DNA of 64,000 bases, taken from Pinus tabuliformis (taxonomy: Eukaryota > Streptophyta > Pinopsida > Pinales > Pinaceae). This document shows positions 57,880 through 64,000 of this stretch, piece by piece. Where the stretch lies: assembly GCA_031772625.1 (NCBI GenBank), contig CM062811.1, forward strand, positions 645,248,820-645,312,819, written 5' to 3'. Below the pieces are notes generated by a model. The model saw only the letters and a program-made list of their open reading frames with translations, was not told where the DNA came from and made no database searches. The position numbers and the translations under genes were made by a program. How positions within the stretch are numbered: position 1 is the stretch's first letter; each line of letters starts with the position of its first letter.

Positions 57880-58590
57880 TTCTTTTGGAAGGTGAGATAT
57901 CCAGTGAATGCCCATACAATCGATCTCTGTACGAGAAATACTTTGTTCTCACGAATTTTAGATCGGAAGTGGTTGAGTTTCGAGCTGGTGGAATTCGATT
58001 TTAATTCCAAAGCAAGAGAAAAACTCATAAACATTCAGTGTGAGAATGGAGATAGTATGCCCCAGTATCTCACGAAGTTCACTCAATGCCGGGATGAACT
58101 AGGAAGTGTGGGGGTGACTGTCGGATGAGGATGGTGAGTCTAGCACTCCTTGACCTTCCTAAGAGTTGGCATAGCTACCAGGACTCGGTGAATGGAAGGG
58201 AGAAACTGCCAAGATGGGAGAGACTTTGGTCAGATCTTATGCAGGAGGAGATTAGACGGAGCACCAGAGACGGTTCTTCATCCATGTAGGATGAGGAGAA
58301 CTGTGCCTTAGCGAGTAAGGCGAAGAAGGGGAAGGGGAAGGTTTCTCTTTCTGAATCCAGTTCTTCCATTGGTGGGAAGAAGGTTGACAAATCGAAAGTG
58401 CGATGCTTTCATTGTCATGAGGAGGGTTCACAGGTCAAGAACCTGTATGCTCTTGAGGTTCAAGATGCATGCCAAGCCTTGAGCAGTGAGGCAACTAATG
58501 GAGACTTGGTGGCTGAGAGGGAGCATATATTACCTCTCAACATGCAGAGCCAGAAGAAGTCTCAGACGATTGTGGAGGAGCCATGATTGG
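57880..58590 (+). pseudogene. gag: Copia gag
   Basis: Gag core: LGRxxxxEL-type helix region FELVEFDFNSKAREKL, then SMPQYLTKFTQCRDELGSVG (57892-58128). After a frameshift it continues MVSLALLDLPKSWHSYQDS, VNGREKLPRWERLWSDLMQE and EIRRSTRDGSS to about 58290, then a Lys-rich GKGKVSLSESSSSIGGKK. The zinc knuckle starts CFHCHEEG (58404), but the His and last Cys positions are Ser and Leu. The gag is thus recognisable over about 230 residues but broken by at least one frameshift and two stops. It would form the particle. Confidence 0.85.
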
Positions 58591-59360
58591 TGCAGCAGCT
58601 TCAGGAGGTTGTGGAGGAGCCACAACAGGGGAAGCTGAGAGGAGATCGAGTAGAGACATCTACTCATCTAGAGACCTCCAGTAGGGGGAAATTTCGAGCC
58701 AGATAGGCTGAAGGATCGCATGCAGGCATACCTCCAGGTAGGAGGTGGGGTGATGTGGATTGATTGTCCCAAGGAGGAGGGGCAGGATCCTTGAGATACC
58801 CAACCTCTTGGATGAGACCTTGCTACGGGAGGCCCAGATGTGTAGTAGCAGGAATTGACTGATCGGGTAGAGACAGATGCGGATGGAGCAGCAGAGAGAG
58901 CGACAGTGCAGGGAATCCCAGGACAGCACATAGCTAGCAGGTTGTAGCAAGGCGAGAGGCACAAGTGTTTTGCACAGTGCTAGGTGGTAGAGAGAGGTGT
59001 GCAATGGTGCGAGATGCATGGAGATGTTGCAGTAGCGCAAATGTCATAGAGTTAGCACTTGTCACCAGTAGGTAGAGCTTCAACATCAGAGGGTGTTTCT
59101 ATCCCAACAGGGAGGTTAGTTGGGAGGTGCAGTGCGGATGCAATGCTAGGAGATAGAACCAGCAGCAGCACGGATTCAGTGAGAGATCAAAGTGACAGAG
59201 GCTAGAGCAGTCAGATACTGAAGAGCACAGAGATGCAGAGTTTTAGTTGACAGAGGCAATAGCAGTCAGAGACTTTGATGACAGAGCAAGTGGACCAGCC
59301 AGATGTGTTGCATGGAGAACATTCTAGAGTTACAGGATGGGGTTTGAGAGGAAGCCTTTC
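58591..59360 (+). other. Interior of the copia element, no pol
   Basis: GC-richer, purine-rich sequence (GAGGAG, CAGCAG runs) with frames broken every few dozen codons. No DDE integrase, YVDD RT or RNase H motif on either strand. Confidence 0.65.
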
Positions 59361-59364
59361 TTGT

Positions 59365-59374
59365 TGAGAGGGAG
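59365..59374 (+). other. Polypurine tract
   Basis: GAGAGGGAG directly precedes the right LTR TG, the expected position for the plus-strand primer. Confidence 0.7.
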
Positions 59375-60618
59375 TGTTGAAAAGTGTGCAACAAGAAATG
59401 CTTGTTGAGAATGCAACAAGATGATGGAGCTTAGTGAAAAGAGTCGCCTTCACTAAGTGGGCCCGCAGGCTATTTTTGGCGCAAGTCTATTTTTATACTA
59501 TGTCTATTTTTAGACATATGGATCATGTCTATGGATTGCAGGTTGCTGTTTATGGATGATTGGTCAAGTTGGGAAAAATATATGGACTTCTATTTTTTGA
59601 TGAAAGTGTGAGTGATCGCAGTGTGAGTGATCAAAGCCTATTTTTAGACTGGCTATCAAAAATAGAAAAGTCAAATATTATTGTCTCATAATAATATTTG
59701 GACTATAAACTTGATCTTATTCTCTTGGAGCACTTCAGGATGAGCTACGAATGTGGTACATGCAGATCCCAGAGGGAAATACGTGGTTACCTATGGGATG
59801 ACTAATATTTGCATGCAGGACTTCAGTTAGAACTCAAGTGAGTTGAGTTTAGTGGACTGGAGGTGCAGTTGATGGAGTTGTGTTCAGTTTAGCTTTGTTA
59901 AACTGGTTGTATTTAGTCTAACTGATCAATAGACTAGAGATGAGTTGGGTGAATTAGTTATTAATTAATTCACAAGTTATTAACTCATAATACAACTATA
60001 GAATACATTAGTTAACTCAGTTGCATGTCAGTGCATGTTCAGTTCAACAGGGACAGGTGGTAGAGAATCAGATTGCTATCAGTTGTGACTATAGTTGTGC
60101 ACCAGATCTTGCACAATCAAGGGATTGAGTATGCCAATGAGTTTTCTCACGTATTTGGCCAGTATTTTAGCCTTTTCTCACGTCCAAAAAAGTGTGAGTG
60201 ATTATTTTGAGGTGAAATATGAGTTTGGGAAGCCATTCTCATCAGTTCTTGAGCAGGTATTGAGCTATGGAGGCAGGCAAGCAACGGGGGAGATTTGGAG
60301 ATCAGATCTGAGCTGTATTGTGTGTAACAGGTGGAGCTGGTACTGGATTGCTTGTGATAAGCATTGTACTTTGTAATGTTACATGATTCAATCAATATAA
60401 TATACAGATAGTGTAGGGTTTTTAGCGAGATGCTTTCCCCGGGATACATATTGTGTTAATGAGTTTGATTGATGCTTCTATGTGTGCCTGTGAATTTTTC
60501 TGCTTCTGTAAATTGATGATCAACGTAGAGGAGATTATGTATTATACATGTTCCACTTATAATTGTATGATCAGGGTAATCTCTGTGAATATGTGTTAAA
60601 TTATTCAAAATTTCTACA
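59375..60618 (+). repeat. 3' LTR of the copia element
   Basis: 1,244 bp, collinear with 56449-57692 without length change. In this copy the first and third CArG-like motifs carry single substitutions. Confidence 0.97.
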
Positions 60619-60623
60619 TTTGT
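60619..60623. repeat. Target site duplication, right (TTTGT)
   Basis: Matches 56444-56448. The LINE copy 3 sequence AATATGTTTAATAAACTC resumes after it. Confidence 0.97.
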
Positions 60624-61060
60624 AATATGTTTAATAAACTCATTCACCAATTTAGACATGGGATCTGCTCCCTCTTCTATCCTTGCTCATCTTGGAGATA
60701 TATTTTCTTCCCACTCTCCGTCTATGTAAGTGATTTTTCCATACCCCACTACAAATCCTTCTTGCCCCTCGCCAAAGGTGGCCTTGGCCATTATGTAGGA
60801 AGACTTTTCATAGTTCCTCACCCACTACAATCTTTGACCTCAACATCCTAAGGGAGGTCCCACTCTTTGTATTGGCAGAGTTGGCCCCTTGGCTCTACCC
60901 AAGGTTGGTGGCCACCTGTGTCAGTGAGAATACCACATATCAAAAGCCAAATATATATGTATAGAGGATATAGTATAAGGAAAACAATGGTTGAATAATG
61001 GGGCTATTAGGGTAGCACAAGCCCTAGGAGAGTTATCCTCATGATTTTTTGTCTTTTAAT
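60624..61060 (+). pseudogene. LINE copy 3 ORF1, C-terminal remainder
   Basis: Continuation of ORF1 after the copia insertion: IHQFRHGICSLFYPCSS-type sequence homologous to 26511-26940 and 35722-36150. It has stops throughout. Confidence 0.75.
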
Positions 61061-61066
61061 TACTAG

Positions 61067-63640
61067 GTTTTGGCTAACCCATCTAGAAAAATAGTCTTGA
61101 TGAGACTGGTGTTTTTTGAAAATTCTGATATAATTTTTCTACAAGAAACATTCAGGGAGGGTGGCACGATTACCCAGGTATTGGAGATCATTTTCCCAGG
61201 TTACCTTCTCATATGTAAAAATAACAAGGTAGAATTTGGGGGTTTGGATGTAGGGTTCAATCAAAGAGCCATCAGGTATCTGGCTCCTAAGATTTAGAAT
61301 TATCCCTAGAAGTAGATTTTTTTTCCTCAGAGCTAGGTTTGGACCTTCAAATTGTAAGCATTTATGGCCCTTGTTAAGACTGGGTTCCGTACTAGGATAA
61401 GTTTATGAGGAAATACATCATGTGAGTAGATAATTTGGTACTTCGGGGTGATATTAGTTTCTCAGTAGGTGTCGCTGAAGTTTGAGGTCCTCACGCCAGG
61501 AGTAAACCCCTCTCCAATTTCTTCACTCATCTTCTTGTGGGTCACAAAATTGTTGATATGGACCTAATAAAAAGAAAGTCTACTCAGAAAAATAACTTAT
61601 CAAGAGAGGAAATGATTGCAAAACACCTTGATTATTTCCTTTAGGAAGAATATTTGATTGACAATATCACAATGTTTTGACAATGGATAGGGAATGGTGG
61701 TGAAGCATATCATCACACATTTTTTTTAGAATTAATAGGGGAAGTGCATAAACCTACAAGCCATTTTAATTTTAATCCCTCCTAGTTAAAAGATAACTTT
61801 CACAATTTATTCTAGGAGAATTGGATTCCCCTCAATCCAAATTTGAGAGTACCTATTGTATCCCATTTACTAGAAAATCTAAAGAACGTAGAAAGAGTCA
61901 CCCTTCAATGTTCCATCCTCAATAATCATAGGGAAGATGAAGAACTAGGGAGTTTGGAGGATCTTGAAAGGGGGGTTATGTGATTAATGAATCAACAAAA
62001 AGAATATTCCATTTAGAAGCATATAAAATAATAGTTCTAGAAGAGAAGGAGGCTTGAGGGAGCCTTAAAGCAGTGCAATCTGGTTGAAGAGTGGGGATGA
62101 TAATACAAAAAAAATTCAAAATTTTGCAAAAGGGAGAAAATCTAACAAATCCGTTTGGTCATTGAATGACTAGGAAGGAGGTAATGCCACCACATTCAAG
62201 GAGCTAGCCAAGATGGGGAAAATACACTTCAACAAACTATTCAATATTCTTTTTGAAGCTTCTATAACGGAAGCGATTTCTATAGCCTAGGCATTTTCCC
62301 ACTATGTTAATGAAGGAGATAACAAGCAATTTACGGAACCAATTTCAGAAGGTGAGATACAAGGGTTTCTTCAGAGTATCTAAAAATACAAGAGCCCTAG
62401 GACAGATGGTTGGCATGTAGAATATTTTTTTTCTTTATGACAATTTGACAGGAGACCTACTTAGAGTGGTTGAGGTTCCTAATCTAATGGATGCATGTTC
62501 ACAACTTTCAATTCAAACTTTATAGCCCTCATTCCAAAATCAAATGGCCCTTAATATTTTGATGATTTCAGGCCAATATCTCTATGCAATTGTATGTATA
62601 AGGTGGTCACTAAAATCATTGCAAACAAAATCAATTTGACACTTTCAAAAAAAATTCTAGGGAATATTTCGATTTTTTAAAAGGTTGTTAGATCCATGAA
62701 GCTATTGCTCTAGCTCAAGAAGGAATTTATAGCATCGAAACAATGATTTTGAAAGGAATTATGATCAAAATTGACCTATCTAAGCAATATGATAGGGTTA
62801 GTTGGCTATATTTAGACCTGATTCTTACTCATTTGGACTTTCAAGTCCCTTTCATAAATTAGGTTATGAGTTGTATAACTTCTATCTCTTTCATGATTCT
62901 CATCAATGGACCAACCTCCCCCTTTTTTCATGTGTAGAAATGGATTCACTAAGGATGCATCCTTTCCCCATTTTTGTTCATTCTGGTTGTTGAAAGTCTT
63001 AGTAGAATCTGAAATAAGGGGGGATATAAAGGGTATAGTTGTGATTAAATATTGGAAAATCGCACACACGTTGTTTGTTGTTGATATTTTATTGTTTATT
63101 GATGGTCCGAGGTGCGACATGCCATTCATCAAGCCTTCTCTTCTCCTTTTCCAAAAGGTCACTAAAATGTAAGTAAATATCACAATTTTTATCCTCTCCA
63201 CGCTTGCGCTGTCTATTGATGAATCTAGTACAATGGCCCTTAACCCATCACATATACGGCTCAGTGACAGGGAGGATTATATGTGTTGGGTTTTCTCTCC
63301 CCTTTGAATACACTCACAAAATGGATTACAAAAACTTAACTAGTGTTAGTGGGTTAGAGTATCAAGTGCATTGGCGTAAGAAAATTTGGAAATTAAGATG
63401 TCCAATAAAGGCCCAAGTCTTTATGTGGTGTCCCAAAAAAAATACCCACTTGGGACAACATCTGCAAGCAACATAAGGAAGGGTCCAACTCGTGCCCTAT
63501 CTATAAAAATGTGGAAGAATACCTTGACCATCTTTCCCTATTGTTAGCACTCTGTAAATCCATTTAGGTTGAAGAAAGGGCCACAAAGGTAACCACAAAT
63601 CACTTGCTGAATTAAAAACTAGCCCTTCCAACCCGAGAGA
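61067..63640 (+). pseudogene. LINE copy 3 ORF2
   Basis: Endonuclease start ANPSRKIVLMRLVFFENSDI, then IFLQETFREGGTITQVLEII (61070-61190). The RT region includes MCNCMYKVVTKIIANKI near 62590 and GIMIKIDLSKQYDRVSWLYL (62757-62815). The motif C region LFVVDILLFIDGP has Val (63080-63082) in place of the first Asp. A zf-RVT-like WRKKIWKLRCPIKAQVFMWC lies near 63370-63430, with remains of the CX2C zinc ligands after it. Frameshifts and stops are frequent. The 3' end is replaced at about 63640 by R-family sequence. Confidence 0.9.
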
Positions 63641-64000
63641 GTAATGTCAAGTTCAAGCTTAGACTAGGGAGAGTAAAGTCGAAATAATCAGGCGAGAGAG
63701 AACACAGGTGCTTATAGATGTCCAACGCGCTCACCGCCTCTTCACAAACACGAAGAAGCGATGGGGAATTTCTTGCAAACTGCGGTGCATCGAAGAGCAC
63801 TGACTCTGGTGGAATTACCATTCAGTATGTGCCATAACATCAATACTGATGGGAACAGTGGCAAGGTGATTGAGAGCCCGGGACACAAAAAAATAGAATA
63901 ATTGCTCTTCATGTTGAAGAGCTCTGCAACACCCTAAAAGTGCTTTCATCTACTTCATGAGCGACCATCTCGATCTTCCCTGTAGTGAGTTACTGTTTAT
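63641..64000 (-). mobile_element. R-family repeat copy C, runs off the window
   Basis: Begins TCAAGTTCAAGCTTAGACTA, matching the arm of copies A and B, then the family core. The minus-strand frame 63821-63612 reads PPESVLFDAPQFARNSPSLL, then ALDIYKHLCSLSPDYFDFTL, closely like copy A (plus) and copy B (minus). From 63860 the plus strand carries the VEELCNTL-type part. The right end lies outside the window. Confidence 0.6.

Larger units (their letters stand above)
56449..60618 (+). mobile_element. Ty1/copia-type LTR element, gag only, non-autonomous
   Basis: 4,170 bp with TTTGT target duplications. It has two 1,244-bp LTRs with TG...CA ends (about three dozen differences by eye, about 97% identity). 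An iMet primer site directly abuts the left LTR, and a purine tract directly precedes the right LTR. The 1.68-kb interior encodes a broken copia gag and then about 0.8 kb with no protease, integrase, RT or RNase H motif. The structure matches non-autonomous elements called TR-GAG. It must have moved with enzymes supplied by a relative. Confidence 0.93.

Overview
This window reads as nuclear DNA of a large-genome seed plant. The evidence is plant-type LINEs with DUF4283/CCHC ORF1 proteins, a Tat-lineage Ty3/gypsy element, Ty1/copia with a tRNA-iMet primer site, and layers of decayed, nested elements. Gymnosperm is my guess, but the species cannot be told from the sequence. I found no intact host gene, rRNA, tRNA or CRISPR array. 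Nearly every recognisable reading frame is a broken transposon gene.

Layout. 1-4.0 kb: unrecognised DNA, a minus-strand RNase H scrap, a Ty3/gypsy RT pseudogene and two unrecognised exon-like frames. 4.0-6.2 kb: CAT/ATC-rich microsatellite DNA, then about 1.45 kb of a degenerate 12-bp minisatellite. 6.2-6.6 kb: a palindromic copy of a repeat family here called R. 7.3-9.8 kb: a probable gypsy LTR with TATA box, primer site and broken gag. 9.8-12.9 kb: the 3' part of a LINE and a flanking repeat here called P. 13-21 kb: AT-rich DNA with a second R copy, several tandem duplications and a minus-strand LINE ORF1.

21.6-63.6 kb is a composite array. A unit [gypsy gag/PR/RT/RH fragment - R fragment - LINE ORF1/ORF2 - segment P] occurs at 21.6-31.3 kb and again from 31.3 kb. 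A third LINE copy begins at about 54.45 kb. Two younger LTR elements have cut into this array, each with 5-bp target duplications and paralogous empty sites in the window. One is a 13.6-kb Tat-like element on the minus strand (39,059-52,623; 1,034-bp LTRs, tRNA-Arg-type primer site, gag-PR-RT-RH, no integrase seen). The other is a 4.2-kb copia element (56,449-60,618; 1,244-bp LTRs) that carries only gag. The window ends inside a third R copy.

The most interesting parts are these. The Tat-like element carries an antisense, intron-containing captured gene resembling a plant mobile domain, with its own TATA box. A run of short perfect hairpins lies just upstream of that gene. All four LINE copies lack the first catalytic Asp of the RT FxDD box. 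The copia LTRs contain repeated MEF2-type CArG boxes, and its primer site is tandemly repeated.
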